Shown: one piece after another, positions 47,670-57,892 of the stretch
How the letters are laid out: each line of letters starts with the position of its first letter
How positions within the stretch are numbered: the stretch's first letter is position 1
Source: Plantactinospora sp. KBS50
GTDB taxonomy: Bacteria > Actinomycetota > Actinomycetes > Mycobacteriales > Micromonosporaceae
Length of the DNA: 64,000 nucleotides
Direction of reading: 5' to 3'
Assembly: GCF_002285795.1 (NCBI RefSeq)
Contig: NZ_CP022961.1
Span: 4,282,001 to 4,346,000 of the forward strand
Made by a program: the position numbers and the translations under genes
Notes under the pieces: generated by a model
Databases searched by the model: none
Told to the model about the DNA's origin: nothing
What the model saw: the letters and a program-made list of their open reading frames with translations, nothing else

Positions 47670-47761
47670 AGCAACCTCCCACCGTCAGAAACCTCGCTCG
47701 CGCCGACAGCCCAGACGCCGGGCACCAGCCGGACTGTCCAGTATCAGCACGGCAGCCATCT

Positions 47762-48094
47762 ATGGAACGGATCGTCTACCGGCGAGGTGCCGGGTCGTAC
47801 AGTGACCGGGTGCTTCTCACCTTCGACGTCGGCGTTACCGAGCGCCACCACGTGACGTTCTCCTTCAACAAGTTCTGGGGCAACCTGTCGATCAAGGTCG
47901 ACGATGTCAGCGTCGTCCGGACAGTCCGGCTCGCCTCGATCGACCTCGTCAAACGCTACGAGTTCACGGTCGGCACGGAGGAACAGCACCACGTCCGCAT
48001 CGAGAAGCACCGCGAGCGACTCTTCGCCGGATTCCGCCCACAACCGGTCTACGCCTACGTCGACGACCAGCTCATAGCCCAAGGCGTCGCATGA
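47762..48094 (+). CDS. Conserved hypothetical protein, 110 aa
   Basis: The protein is beta-rich with VTFSFNKFWGNLSIKVDD and RIEKHRERLFAGFRPQPVYA, a small family I recognise from actinobacteria without known function. ATG 47762 (MERIVYRRGAG) is chosen because the frame further upstream lies in junction sequence. Confidence 0.65.
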   Translation: MERIVYRRGAGSYSDRVLLTFDVGVTERHHVTFSFNKFWGNLSIKVDDVSVVRTVRLASIDLVKRYEFTVGTEEQHHVRIEKHRERLFAGFRPQPVYAYVDDQLIAQGVA

Positions 48095-48282
48095 CCAGCA
48101 GATTTTCAGGACGACGGCCCGTTCCATGGCGAGATAGCCACCGCCGAAGCACAGGCCCTCGGCGCGGACCATGGCCTGTCCAAGTGAACCGATACCTACT
48201 GAACAATTATGAAGGCAGGTTCATAACGGCACGGATGCCGTTGTCTGGCCTACCCCCGAAATTCCGCGCCGTTTGAGAGCTA

Positions 48283-49782
48283 CTACTGGGTGGGATCCGC
48301 CGGGCGGTCGCGGAGTTGGATCTCGGCAGCGTTCTGGAGGTAGCTCTGGTGGGACACGGGCACGAGTACGGCGTTGTCGTGGAAGCCGCGTAGTGTGGTG
48401 GATCCGCAACTGATCATGGTTGCTTTGAGTTTGGCGATGGTGAGGGCGATGTTGTCGTAGAGGCTGCCGGCGTAGGGGACGTAGCCGTCGACGCCTTCTT
48501 CGAAGACAAGTTGGTTGCCGCCCTGGTCGTAGCGGGCCCAGTTGCGGGCGCGGCGTGACCCTTCGCCCCAGTATTCCTTGAAGAGTTGGCCGCCGACGCG
48601 AACGAGCCGGGAGGGGCTTTCGTCGAAGCGGGCGAAGTAGCGGCCGAGCATGATGAAGTCGGTGCCGAGGGCGAAGGCGATGGCCATGTGGTAGTCGTTG
48701 AGGAGGCCACCGTCGCAGCAGAGGGGGATGTAGGTGCCGGTGTCGGCGGCGTAGGCGTCGCGGGCGGCGACGACGTCGATGAGGGCGGAGGCTTGTCCGC
48801 GGCCGATGCCTTTCTGGTCGCGGGTGATGCAGATGGAGCCGCCGCCGATGCCGACCTTGATGAAGTCGGCGCCAGCGTCGGCGAGGTAGCGGAAGGCGCG
48901 TCCGTCTACGACGTTGCCGGCGCCGACGGGGACGCTGCTGCCGAGGTCTTTCTTGATGTGGTTCAGGGCGTGGGCCTGCCAGACGGAGTAGCCGTCGGAG
49001 GAGTCGAGGCAGAGCAGGTCGGCGCCGGCGTCGAGGAGTGCGGGGACCCGGTCGGCGTAGTCGTGAGTGTTGATGCCGGCGCCGACGCGGAACCGTTTGC
49101 TGTCGTCGATGGTCTCGGTCTGGAAGGTCTTGTGGAGTTCGTAGTCGCGGCGCAGGACGATCGCGTGAAGGCGCCCATCGTCGCCGATGATGGGTAGGAC
49201 GTCGAGGCGGTGGTCCCAGATCATGCTGTTGGCCTCGGACAGGCCGATGGTCGGTGGGGCGGTGACGAGGCTGTCCGTGGCGCGCATGCGGGTGCTGACG
49301 GGCTCGGCGAGGTTGTGGCGCTTGGGGTGGAAGTCGTGGGTGGAGATCAGGCCGAGGAAGGTGCCGGTGCCGGTGCCGTCGTCGGTGACGACGGCGACGT
49401 CGCGTTCGGCCGCTTCGAGGAGGTTGGTGACCTCGCCGAGGGTGGCTGACGGGGTGGTGTTGATGTCGCTGTGGCGGAAGCCGGCCTTGTGGCGCTTGAC
49501 GCCGCTGACCATCTCGGCCTGTTGAGCGATCGGCTGATTGTGGTGGATGAAGCCGAGCCCGCCGCACTGGGCGAGGGAGATGGCCATGCGCGGGGAGGAG
49601 ACCGCGCCCATGATCGCGCTGACCAGCGGTGTCGCGATGCGGATGGCGGGTTCCTCGCCGATGCGGTGGCGGGAGAGTGGCGCGCTGAGGTCGACGTTGC
49701 CGGGCACGCAGTCCTCGGTGGTGAGGTTGGGTACGAGGAGGTATTCGTTGAGCGTGCGAGAGGTTTCGTCGAGAATCTTCAC
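48283..49782 (-). CDS. guaB: IMP dehydrogenase, Tritrichomonas-like type
   Basis: The protein has 499 aa. The catalytic cysteine loop is [19 protein letters not shown], a form seen in the Tritrichomonas foetus enzyme and its bacterial relatives rather than the usual GPGSICTTR. The flap carries [20 protein letters not shown], with the Arg-Tyr pair that activates water. A CBS pair lies at about residues 100-215. It converts IMP to XMP with NAD. AAGGAG precedes the ATG. Enzymes of this type are less sensitive to mycophenolic acid. The gene lies amid mobile DNA and cluster remnants, so it could be an accessory copy or a self-resistance gene. Confidence 0.93.
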   Translation of the reverse strand: MKILDETSRTLNEYLLVPNLTTEDCVPGNVDLSAPLSRHRIGEEPAIRIATPLVSAIMGAVSSPRMAISLAQCGGLGFIHHNQPIAQQAEMVSGVKRHKAGFRHSDINTTPSATLGEVTNLLEAAERDVAVVTDDGTGTGTFLGLISTHDFHPKRHNLAEPVSTRMRATDSLVTAPPTIGLSEANSMIWDHRLDVLPIIGDDGRLHAIVLRRDYELHKTFQTETIDDSKRFRVGAGINTHDYADRVPALLDAGADLLCLDSSDGYSVWQAHALNHIKKDLGSSVPVGAGNVVDGRAFRYLADAGADFIKVGIGGGSICITRDQKGIGRGQASALIDVVAARDAYAADTGTYIPLCCDGGLLNDYHMAIAFALGTDFIMLGRYFARFDESPSRLVRVGGQLFKEYWGEGSRRARNWARYDQGGNQLVFEEGVDGYVPYAGSLYDNIALTIAKLKATMISCGSTTLRGFHDNAVLVPVSHQSYLQNAAEIQLRDRPADPTQ

Positions 49783-49936
49783 GCGTTCTCCTTGCTTGCT
49801 TCACACCGGTCTGTGAGGAAAGGAGCCGAGGCTACCAGTCAGGTGGGTGCGGGCACTGGTGGCCTCGGCGCCGTGTTTCCGCTGGTCACGTCGGCTTTTG
49901 TGGTGTCGGTGGGCTGGTGGCGGGTCGGGTGTCTCG

Positions 49937-50640
49937 TTAGTCGGTGAACGGGGCGAGGGGGTGTCCGGCAACGGCTTGGGAGACGAAGCCGTCGGGGCCG
50001 ACAGGTCGGTCGCCGAGGATGGTCACGCGGTGCATGGTGCGGCGGACGTTGAGGTGGTTGAGGTCGGTCGCGGCGAGGTGAGCGGTGGCACGGTTGTCTC
50101 AGATCGCGACGGATCCGGCCTGCCAGCGGAAGCGGACGGTGTACTCGGGGCGGATGATCTGGGCGAAGAACACGTTGAGAAGGCGGCGGCTCTCCGCCGG
50201 GGTGAGTCCGACGATCCGGCTGACCGAGGCGGGGTGGACGTAGAGGGCGTGTTCGCCGGTTTCGGGATGAACCCGGACGACGGGGTGGATGGAGACCTGG
50301 GCGTCGGCACGGGCGCGAGCGCAGATGGCGATGTCCTCGGGGTCGGCTGGTTGTAGTTGGCAGCCGGCGAAGAAGGTGTGTTCGGCTTGGAGCCGGTCGG
50401 CGAGGGCACGCAGCGGCGTGGACAGACTTTGGTAGGCGGCGACGAGGTTGGTCCAGTGGGTGTCGCCTCCGAAGTCCGGGACGCGTTCGGCGCGCAGGAT
50501 GGAGATCGCGGGTGGGTTGATCGCGGGGGTGAGGTCGGTGTGCCAGCCGGCGGTGTAGGTGGTCCACTTCTGCCGGTAGCGTTCCTCGAAGTCGCGTCCG
50601 TAGCGCTCGTCTTCGGCGTGCGGGTCGATGGTGAGGATCT
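49937..50640 (-). pseudogene. TauD/TfdA-type dioxygenase, truncated and with an internal stop
   Basis: On the minus strand the frame gives DPHAEDERYGRDFEERYRQK, GWHTDLTPAINPPAISILRA (the HxD iron motif) and later RTMHRVTILGD (the distal histidine). Between them SVAI-stop-DNRATAH replaces the conserved IWDNRATAH: TGG became TGA near 50098. The N-terminal quarter is missing, cut off at 50640 by the recombinase gene. Such Fe(II)/2-oxoglutarate enzymes hydroxylate sulfonates or NRPS-bound amino acids. This copy is dead. Confidence 0.82.
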
Positions 50641-52020
50641 GTGGGAAGCTCTTCTCGCACTACGGCGTCGACCTCTGGGTGCCCGAGGTCGGCGGCGCGA
50701 TCGACCCCGAGTCCGAAGCCCACGACCTGATCATGAGCGTGATCGGCGGCATGTCCAAGGGCGAACGCACCCGCGTGAAGGTCCGCGTCCGCACCGCGAT
50801 GACCTCGCAGGCGAAGATCGAGGGCCGCTTCCTCGGCGGGCGCCCGCCCTACGGATACCGCCTCGCCGACGCCGGACCGCACCCGAACCCGGGCAAGGCC
50901 GCCGACGGCCGCCGCCTGCACAAGCTGGAACCCGATCCAGCCACCGCGCCCGTTGTCCGACGGATCTTCGCCATGTACCTCGCCAACAACGGCTACTTCG
51001 CCATCGCCGAAGCGCTGACCCGCGACGGCATCCCTTCCCCGTCAGCCGCCGACCCCGCCCGCAACCCCCACCGCACCGGCCAAGGCTGGGCCAAGAGCGC
51101 CGTCAAGAACATCCTGTCCAACCCCCGCTACACCGCCGCCAGGTGTGGAACAAACAACGTAAGGACGAGGTACTCCTTGACGTCAACGACGTCGCCCTCG
51201 GCTACGAGACCCGGATGCGCTGGAACGACAAGGACTCCTGGGTGTGGTCCGACATGATCGCGCATCCGCCGCTTGTCACCGTCAACGACTTCGAGCTAGT
51301 TCAGAAAATCATGGCGGCCAGCGGCCGGGGCCGCACCGGCACGCGACAGCGGAAGGTGCGTCGCCACTACCTGCTACGCGGTCTCATGCTCTGCGGACTG
51401 TGCGGACGCAAGATGCAGAGCCACCAGGCGCACGAGACCGCCTACTACCGGTGCCGCTACCCCAACGAGTACGCCCTCGCCAACCACGTCCAGCACCCCC
51501 GCAACGTCTACGTCGCGGAACGAGACATCGTCCCCGCCCTCGACAACTGGCTCCTCAAAGCCTTCGCCCCGCACCGGCTCACCGATACGATCCGTCGACT
51601 CCACGCCGCCCAACCCGACACCGGCTCCAGCACCGTCGCGCCGGAGATCGCCGCCGCGAACAAGATCATCGTTATGTGCGACGCCAAACTCGTTCAGTAC
51701 CGCGCCATCGCAGACGCCGGAGGCGACCCCGCCACCGTCGCCGCCTGGATGGCCGAGGTCAACGCGCAACGCGCAGCCGCCCTCGCCCGACGCAACGAAG
51801 CCGCACGAGAACCATCTCCCCGCCGTCTCACCGAGAACGACATCCGACGCCTCGTCGGCAGCTTCGACGACATCCGCAACATCGTGCGCGATGCCAGGAG
51901 TGAGGACAAGAGCAACGTCTACCGCGAGCTACGGCTCGCCCTCACCTACGAACCCGGTGCAAACAAAATCAGCGTCGAGGCTAAGCCTGACGCTGATTAC
52001 TGTGGGGTAACTGTACGTGT
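50641..52020 (+). pseudogene. Large serine recombinase, 5'-truncated, with a one-base frame break
   Basis: The visible protein begins inside the catalytic domain (CGKLFSHYGVDLWVPEVGGA, then HDLIMSVIGGMSKGERTRVK), so the N-terminal serine motif is absent. The recombinase domain (GGRPPYGYRLADAG, then FAIAEALTRDGIPSP), a zinc ribbon (CGLCGRKM and YYRCRYPNEY) and a C-terminal coil follow. At about 51135 one missing base shifts the frame between NILSNPRYT and QVWNKQRKDEV. Protein-like sequence ends near 52020 with no proper stop until 52681. Fragments of relatives lie at 30571-30835 and 37015-37255. Confidence 0.85.
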
Positions 52021-52039
52021 CCGAGGGGGATTCGGCCAC

Positions 52040-52957
52040 GTGAACCCGGCACATCCGCTGGAAAACGGTGTGCATGCGTTGGAGAGTAGGCGGCGGCAGC
52101 CGGTCGGTCAACGACGGCACACGACGAGTCCTCTGGCTGTCCCCCGTCTGCACCCGGGCCCGGGCCGCTGCCGAGGTCGTGGATCTACGGAGCGTTTGGG
52201 CCGTGAACGGTGGGTTAACCGGAGGCGAGGGTTACCAGGCGCTTCCAACCGCTACCGATCTCCATCCCCGCAAACGTCACACCTCACCGCTCGCCGCTCA
52301 CCGGCGTTGGCTCACGGTAGGGAACGAACACCGAGGTCTGCTTGTTCACTGCCCCTGAATATGGCACGCGCGGAACGAACAGCTAGGACTGCGGCTGTTC
52401 CCTCGCACTTGGCGGCGACTACCAGGGAACACGAGCCGAGAACAAGTGCCGGACTCCAAGCCTCGCGGCCGTTGTCAGCAGCAGACGCGCGAATGGCTCC
52501 TGATCGAGCACCGCAGGCAGTCGGAGGAACCGCCCGAGCCTGTGGGGTATGCGCTCCACAGCCGACCCCCGCCATGCTCGGCACAGACGGCTTCGCCCTC
52601 CGGCAGGGCCACCGCCGTCCGGCATCACCGGCATCTGGATTGGACGTCTTCGTCGGGATACTGGTTGCAATTCAGAGGTAGGTGCGACTGATCCTGCGGG
52701 GGTCCGCCGGCGTCCGAATCGCCGTATGCGCCGTAGCTTCAGTGGCGATCGAAGCACTCGGCTACGTCGCGTCACTGTCGGTCCGTTGGTCCTGCTGCCG
52801 GATTGCGGCGGAAGGTTTGGTCAGCGACACGGTGGGCGAAGAGCAGGGCCTGGCGATCGATCCCGATGTTGACTATGACTCGCCCGCCCGGCGCGACGGG
52901 ACGGATCACGGGGCGGCCCCGGGGGATAAGTCTTTGACCGTCGCCGATCGACGGCCG
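52040..52957. other. Stretch without a recognisable gene
   Basis: Frames here have mixed composition and no family signal on either strand. It probably holds several junctions of old insertions. GC is somewhat lower than in neighbouring genes. Confidence 0.4.
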
Positions 52958-53788
52958 TCAGTGAACAGGCTCGCCGGGCCCGGCGAGCTCTTCGGGCAAG
53001 GTCCGGAGAACTTCGAGGCTCTCGGTCGCCTGCTCCAGAGATCGGGAGCTTCTGCTGCTGGCTTGCTTGAGCTGCATCAAGCGCTTGTCCAGCTCCTTCT
53101 CGGCGCTATATTGAAGCCAGGCGTTGGCGCTTACAACAACGGTCGGAAGCGCACTAGCAACAGCGGCGATTGCAGTCGGAGGGACCGGAATCGGGAGTCC
53201 AGCAATACGGATCACCTTCGCTCCTGCCAGCTTGCGTGCGGCGTAAGCGATTGCTGGGGCTGCTGCTGCCGCAGAAGGTAGCCTGTTCCAGCGCTCGGGC
53301 TGAAACAGGGCGCGGATACTCTCATCAAGATGGTCAACCCGGCTGAGTACGTCTTCGATCTCAGTACGGACGCGGCCTGCAGAGCTGGTGGTCAATTTGG
53401 CTCGGGTCCTGGCCACGTCGACCTTGCCCTCATGGTAGTAGAGGGCGATCTGGGCGAGTTCCAATTGGGCAGTAGCCGCATAGAGCTGTCCCAGCAGGTC
53501 GAGGTACAGCATCACGTCCTCCACAGCTTCCTTGCTCAGGCTCTTCGCGGCCTGTCGTGGGGACCCGTGCTCCTTGGTGTGCTCCAATGTCGTGAGGGCC
53601 GTGTGGAGGTGCTCCATGCACGTCTTCACCGCTTTGCGCAGTTCGTTTTGGAGGGTCGGGATAGCGCCCGGCTCGACTCCGTCCCTGCCGTGATGCCGAA
53701 GTATCACGACCAGCTCTTCGACCTGCTCCACAGCACTGTTGACGTCACCGATCTGCCCGTCCCGCAGATGTTTGGAGATGTCGTCCAC
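52958..53788 (-). CDS. Hypothetical protein with coiled coils and a hydrophobic segment
   Basis: The protein of 276 aa starts at GTG 53788 (DDISKHLRDGQIGDVNSAVE). The N-terminal 160 residues are helical and charged. A hydrophobic stretch with alanine/proline turns (IPVPPTAIAAVASALPTVVV) follows near residue 205, then another coiled coil (EKELDKRLMQLKQASSRSSR). The layout recalls pore-forming or membrane-attached effector proteins, but no family is recognised. It lies upstream of IS1380 in a region of defence-like genes. Confidence 0.6.
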   Translation of the reverse strand: MDDISKHLRDGQIGDVNSAVEQVEELVVILRHHGRDGVEPGAIPTLQNELRKAVKTCMEHLHTALTTLEHTKEHGSPRQAAKSLSKEAVEDVMLYLDLLGQLYAATAQLELAQIALYYHEGKVDVARTRAKLTTSSAGRVRTEIEDVLSRVDHLDESIRALFQPERWNRLPSAAAAAPAIAYAARKLAGAKVIRIAGLPIPVPPTAIAAVASALPTVVVSANAWLQYSAEKELDKRLMQLKQASSRSSRSLEQATESLEVLRTLPEELAGPGEPVH

Positions 53789-53968
53789 CCGCTGCCGGAT
53801 GGCTTTGACCTCGATCCGTCAGACGGTTTTGCTCCCTGCTTGACCGTTTCGGCTTGACCGTTTTGTCCACTCGGGTGGGGTGCGGGATCGCCACATGTCG
53901 CTGTGGACGCGCCGAGGTCTCCGGACTCGGGAAACGGCCCTTTCTGCTGGTAGGTGCGGGGAACCAGG

Positions 53969-55396
53969 TCAGGTGGCCGGTGGTAGCAGGGTGAGGCGTC
54001 GCCAGCAGAGGGTGAACGCGTCGGCCCAGGGCCAGGTCCCGGGGATCGACAGCACGCGGCGGCGGGCGTGGGTGGCTAGTCTCGCGGGCAGGTGCAGCAG
54101 CCGGTAGCGCAGCGTGTCGGGTTCGGCGTGCGCGAGGTCCGGCTGGTCGTACAGGCCGAGGAGCCGTGTCCAGGCGGCGAGGTCGGCGGCGATGTTGCAG
54201 GTCAGGGTCCAGCCCTGGTTGACGGTCCAGTCCTTGGAGGGCAGGTTCCGCAGACCCGTCGCCTTGCCGTGGCGGACGTGATCTTCCACTCCGGCGTGGG
54301 CCCGGTGGAGGGCGTCGAGCCATTGCGGCTGGTGCGAGCCGGGCACGCCTGCGATCCGGGTGATGTTGGTGGCCACGATCTGGTAGCGCCAGCCGGTGCG
54401 TTTCTCCAGGGCGGTGAGGTTACGGGCGTGCCGGGCCGACGGCCTCGTGCGTCGTACGAGTAGCCGTAGCGTGCCGGTCCAGCCCGCGAGTCGGGGGTTG
54501 AGACCGGTCAGTTCCGCGACGTGCGCGGTGCCGGTGGCGGTGCCGTCCTGGTGCAGGCTGTCGGTCCAGGCGTCGGCGGGGACCTGTTCGATCGCGGTCT
54601 CGTCGGCGGCGGTGATCGTCCAGCCGACGGTGAAACGCACGCTGCGCCACACCCGGTTCATCCGCTCCAGATGCTCCAGTAACTCATGGGTGGCGCCGGC
54701 CCCGTCGACGCGGATCAGGAGTTTGCGCCGGTAGCCGGCCGGGAGCTGCGCGATGGCGTCACCCAGGACCCGGATGTGGTCGGCGACCGTGTTCGACCCG
54801 GCGTTACCGGGCCGCAGCAGCATCGCCAGGCACTCCGCCGTGTTCGCGCACCACGCGCCGAGCGGGTGGAAGCCGTAGCCCTTCTTGAAGGTGGCCGCTG
54901 CGCCCTGCTTGTCGCTGTGGGCGGTGATCAGCGTGGCGTCCATGTCGATGACCACCCAGCCGGTCAGCAGCTTCCCGGCCACGGTCAGCCACGGGAACCC
55001 CTGCGGGCGTCGGGCGAGCAGCGCCCACACGTGGGCGCGGACCTTCGCCCGGGCCTTGCCGACCCGTTTCAGTACCTTCTCGTTGAGACCGGCCAACGCG
55101 CGCCGGACGGTCGACTCCGACGGCCGGTCACCGAAGACCAGCCTCTGATGGGCGAGCAGGCCGATGTCGGACATGCTTGTGGCGCCGAGCGTGATCACCA
55201 CGGCCAGACAGACCAGGACCGTGCCGCGATCCCACCAGCCGGGGCCCTTGCCGCGCGGCAGCACCTTGTTCAGAGCACTGGTCAGACCGGTCCGATCGGC
55301 GCATTTACGCAGCAGGACCGCACCCGCGTGACCGACCAGGCCCTTCCCGTCCGAGCCGACGACCAGCCGCTGATCCCACCCACTACTCTTACTCAC
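53969..55396 (-). CDS. IS1380-family transposase
   Basis: The protein has 475 aa, with GLTSALNKVLPRGKGPGWWD near the start, VVIDMDATLITAHSDKQGAA carrying the first catalytic Asp, then TFKKGYGFHPLGAWC, LLIRVDGAGATHELLEHL with the second, and GVEDHVRHGKATGLRNLP with the catalytic Glu. This is the IS1380 pattern of DDE_Tnp_1. The frame is intact. A near-inverted pair GAAAGGTGCAC / GCGCACCTTTC lies at about 55400-55471 beyond the start. Exact element ends were not determined. Confidence 0.92.
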   Translation of the reverse strand: MSKSSGWDQRLVVGSDGKGLVGHAGAVLLRKCADRTGLTSALNKVLPRGKGPGWWDRGTVLVCLAVVITLGATSMSDIGLLAHQRLVFGDRPSESTVRRALAGLNEKVLKRVGKARAKVRAHVWALLARRPQGFPWLTVAGKLLTGWVVIDMDATLITAHSDKQGAAATFKKGYGFHPLGAWCANTAECLAMLLRPGNAGSNTVADHIRVLGDAIAQLPAGYRRKLLIRVDGAGATHELLEHLERMNRVWRSVRFTVGWTITAADETAIEQVPADAWTDSLHQDGTATGTAHVAELTGLNPRLAGWTGTLRLLVRRTRPSARHARNLTALEKRTGWRYQIVATNITRIAGVPGSHQPQWLDALHRAHAGVEDHVRHGKATGLRNLPSKDWTVNQGWTLTCNIAADLAAWTRLLGLYDQPDLAHAEPDTLRYRLLHLPARLATHARRRVLSIPGTWPWADAFTLCWRRLTLLPPAT

Positions 55397-55488
55397 CAGA
55401 AAGGTGCACCTTGCTCTGCTATGGACATGGCGTAGACACCCACATCCTCGCAGGCCAGGCGCACCTTTCGTTTACCGCCCTCGATCAG

Positions 55489-55971
55489 TCAAATCCCCCC
55501 TGACCAGGGGAGGTTGATGTGGCGGGCCATCTCGGCGGCCTGAGCTTGAGTCGCAATGCCGCCTAGGATGGCTGCCCCACCTGTCGCGGCGGCGACACCC
55601 GTGGCGGGACGGATCCGCATCAGCCGTGCGACCTGGCCTCGGCTGCGAAGAGTGGCCTGGATCCAGCCCCCTTCCTCGGTGATTAGCTCGGCGGTCGACC
55701 ACATCGCGCGAGAGATGTGGTCGAGTTCGACCAGACCGCCGGTCAGGCGCCGAGACTCAATGAAGGACTTCATCGCAGGGTCCAGTGTTCGCAGGAGAGA
55801 CGCTAGTTCCTCGGTAGTGAAGTCAGCGACCCTTCGTCCCCAGCGCGAGCGCGTAGTCCCGGAAGGGGCATCGATCATGATTGCTCGATCGTCAGTCAGG
55901 CTGAGGATGATCACTTCGGGTTCATCGCTCGGCGCCACTGAGCGCTCAGCGCCCTCGGCTGGACTCGACAT
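55489..55971 (-). CDS. Hypothetical protein, 160 aa, hydrophobic C terminus
   Basis: From ATG 55971 the frame reads SSPAEGAERSVAPSDEPEVI, then LTDDRAIMIDAPSGTTRSRW, and ends with a Gly/Ala-rich hydrophobic segment (GVAAATGGAAILGGIATQAQ) and LPWSGGI. The longer open frame upstream lacks coding character. No family recognised; a small membrane-tail protein is possible. Confidence 0.5.
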   Translation of the reverse strand: MSSPAEGAERSVAPSDEPEVIILSLTDDRAIMIDAPSGTTRSRWGRRVADFTTEELASLLRTLDPAMKSFIESRRLTGGLVELDHISRAMWSTAELITEEGGWIQATLRSRGQVARLMRIRPATGVAAATGGAAILGGIATQAQAAEMARHINLPWSGGI

Positions 55972-56597
55972 GCGGTTGAGTGTAGGGCGATGCCCTGTCC
56001 CCGGACGTTCAAAGTGAGCAGCCGCCGGCAATGGCGACCCGATTCGAGCTGAGCTCACCTCGCGCTCGGCCGCCACTACGCAGTGAACACGAGCAGGGGA
56101 ACAAGTGCCTGGAGTGTGCAACCACAGCAGCATCGGGCTCAATTGCCGTTGCCAGCGGACCGGGTCCGGCCGGAGACGTGCCAGGCGCGACACCCAGCGG
56201 TGGCTGCACCTGTGCGTCACGGCCTGGCCTCGGTCCTCGCCAAGGTGTCGGCGACGCGTTCGGTGAGGATCGGTACCCACCCGAGGTTTCACGGTCGCCG
56301 GGCCGAAATGGCGTGCCACACTTGGTCCGTCGGCCGCGTGGCTACTCCGGCCGGGGCCCGAGGCGGCCACCGCGTCGTACGCCTTGGTCACATGGGTTCG
56401 CAGGGTGGCGCGATGTCGTCCGCGTGCTCGGCGGCGTTGTCGAGACGGGCCAGCAGCGTGAGTGCCGCATGCCGGATCCGGAGTGACTCGGCGTATTCCG
56501 ATTCGGCACAGCCGGTCCCGAGTGGCTCGGGGCAGCTCTTCCGAGATGTTTGGCGGCCAGACTGGCGATCCGCCAGGCTCCGCTGCGGCATTGGCTG
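55972..56597. other. Stretch without a clear gene before Imm1
   Basis: A minus-strand piece at 56591-56388 (ending in a helical LRIRHAALTLLARLDNAAEH) may be the remnant of a regulator, but its frame breaks on both sides. Nothing else could be assigned. Confidence 0.4.
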
Positions 56598-57032
56598 TCA
56601 GCCGGCGACCCACGCGAGCGACGGTTGCTGGCCGGTATGGAGGTACTCGCGGGCGGCCTCGCGGGCGCGTTCCGGGCTGATGCGGGTGCGTTCGGGCGGC
56701 ATTTCGGTCCAGTCTCCGTAGAAGTCGAACGCGATCGCTTCGGACACTGGGGGCAGGTCGGGGTCGGTGGCGTAGCGGTTGCCGCTGCCGTGGGGCTGGC
56801 TGCGGTCGAGCCAGTCGACGAAGGACCGTTCGGGGTGCCCTATCCCGATCATGATGGCGCCATGCCGGCCGGGTTGATGGATCTGCACCGCGTAGGGCAG
56901 GTTCTCGGCCGCGGCCTGGGCGTTGACACGATCGAGGACGAGATCCAGTTCCTGGGCCGTTGACACCGGGACCTCGTTGCCGCGGTCTGGCTCCTCTGCA
57001 GACGGGCCGTCCCAGGACACGATGTAACTCAT
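56598..57032 (-). CDS. Imm1-family immunity protein
   Basis: The protein of 144 aa has SYIVSWDGPSAEEPDRGNEV at the start, then GAIMIGIGHPERSFVDWLD and IAFDFYGDWTEMPPERTRIS. This matches Imm1, the immunity family typically paired with SCP1.201/DddA-like deaminase toxins in actinobacteria. The start overlaps the toxin stop by 4 nt (ATGA), so toxin and antidote are translationally coupled. It should bind the deaminase domain and protect the producing cell. Confidence 0.88.
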   Translation of the reverse strand: MSYIVSWDGPSAEEPDRGNEVPVSTAQELDLVLDRVNAQAAAENLPYAVQIHQPGRHGAIMIGIGHPERSFVDWLDRSQPHGSGNRYATDPDLPPVSEAIAFDFYGDWTEMPPERTRISPERAREAAREYLHTGQQPSLAWVAG

Positions 57033-57826
57033 GATGCGATGCCCTCTCCGGTGCCGGTGTAGACCTTCAGGAGCCTGGTGGCGGCCCCGTCGGACACGTA
57101 TATCGCCAGGCGGCTGCCCCTGGGCAACATACCGGGTAGTACTTCGTCGCAGCCGACGTACTCGCCTTTGCTGACGCAGGTGGGCTTGTTGACCACCAGT
57201 ACCGCCTCGCGGGGCGCGCCGGGTCTGCGCAGCAGTGCTGCGGCGTGTGCCTCCACATGCTCCCGGGTGACTTGCGCCAGCGGGTGCCAGTCCGGCCGGA
57301 GCCCGTCGCGTGCTCCGGGCGCCCCGCCGCTGCGCAGATACCCTTCCGACTGCGTCAGCGGTGGGCCGGTGAGTGGGGTGCCGCTGGTGTCGAAGAGCAG
57401 CCCGTGGGTCGGGCCCTTCCCGCCGGGCCGGCGGGGCAACCGGCCGACAGCGTCCTCAACCCAGCCCTGTCCCTGCGTTGGGGGCACGCCACCTGCTGAC
57501 CGTTGCGCCGAAGTGCCGGTCTGCCCAACGTTGTCGGCGGACTGGCTGGATGATGCGGGAATGTCGATCCCGATCGCGTGGGCGTACGCCCTGACCGCTT
57601 CCGCGCTTTGGGCGGCGAGGTGGTCGGCTTCTCGGAGCCGTTCGATCGCCGCCGCGAAACCGGCCAGTGCCCGTCCGACGAGTGGGTGGCCGCTTCCCCG
57701 CAGCGTCACACCGAGGCGACTGCGGCTGTCCTGGAGATCGCGCACGACACCGGCGGTACGCCCGCGTTCACGACTGATGCTGTCGAGGATCGCCCGTAGT
57801 GCCGCGCCCACTTCGGCTACGCTCAC
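57029..57826 (-). CDS. DddA-like (SCP1.201-type) deaminase toxin
   Basis: The protein has 265 aa from GTG 57826, which has AAGGAG 8 nt upstream; a GTG at 57835 overlaps that site. The N-terminal 90 residues are helical and WXG/ESX-like (VAEVGAALRAILDSISRERG), followed by a Ser/Gly/Pro linker. The deaminase domain lies at about residues 135-265: TREHVEAHAAALLRR (candidate His190 and Glu192), then NKPTC and YVGCDEVLPGMLPRGSRLAI (candidate zinc cysteines 217 and 226). DddA-type enzymes deaminate cytosine in DNA. The cysteines are 9 positions apart, wider than the 3 of DddA itself, so substrate may differ. Cognate Imm1 follows directly. Confidence 0.82.
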   Translation of the reverse strand: MSVAEVGAALRAILDSISRERGRTAGVVRDLQDSRSRLGVTLRGSGHPLVGRALAGFAAAIERLREADHLAAQSAEAVRAYAHAIGIDIPASSSQSADNVGQTGTSAQRSAGGVPPTQGQGWVEDAVGRLPRRPGGKGPTHGLLFDTSGTPLTGPPLTQSEGYLRSGGAPGARDGLRPDWHPLAQVTREHVEAHAAALLRRPGAPREAVLVVNKPTCVSKGEYVGCDEVLPGMLPRGSRLAIYVSDGAATRLLKVYTGTGEGIAS

Positions 57827-57892
57827 CGATCTCACTCCTTGCTGCGGAGAGAGTGCAGCGTATCGATCGATTGGCTCTCGGGATACGGCCGG

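Noticed and set aside
50357..52681. A 774-aa plus-strand protein covering the TauD and recombinase region
   Set aside because: Its first third is the antisense of the TauD remnant and its last third is unassigned sequence; only the middle is real recombinase.
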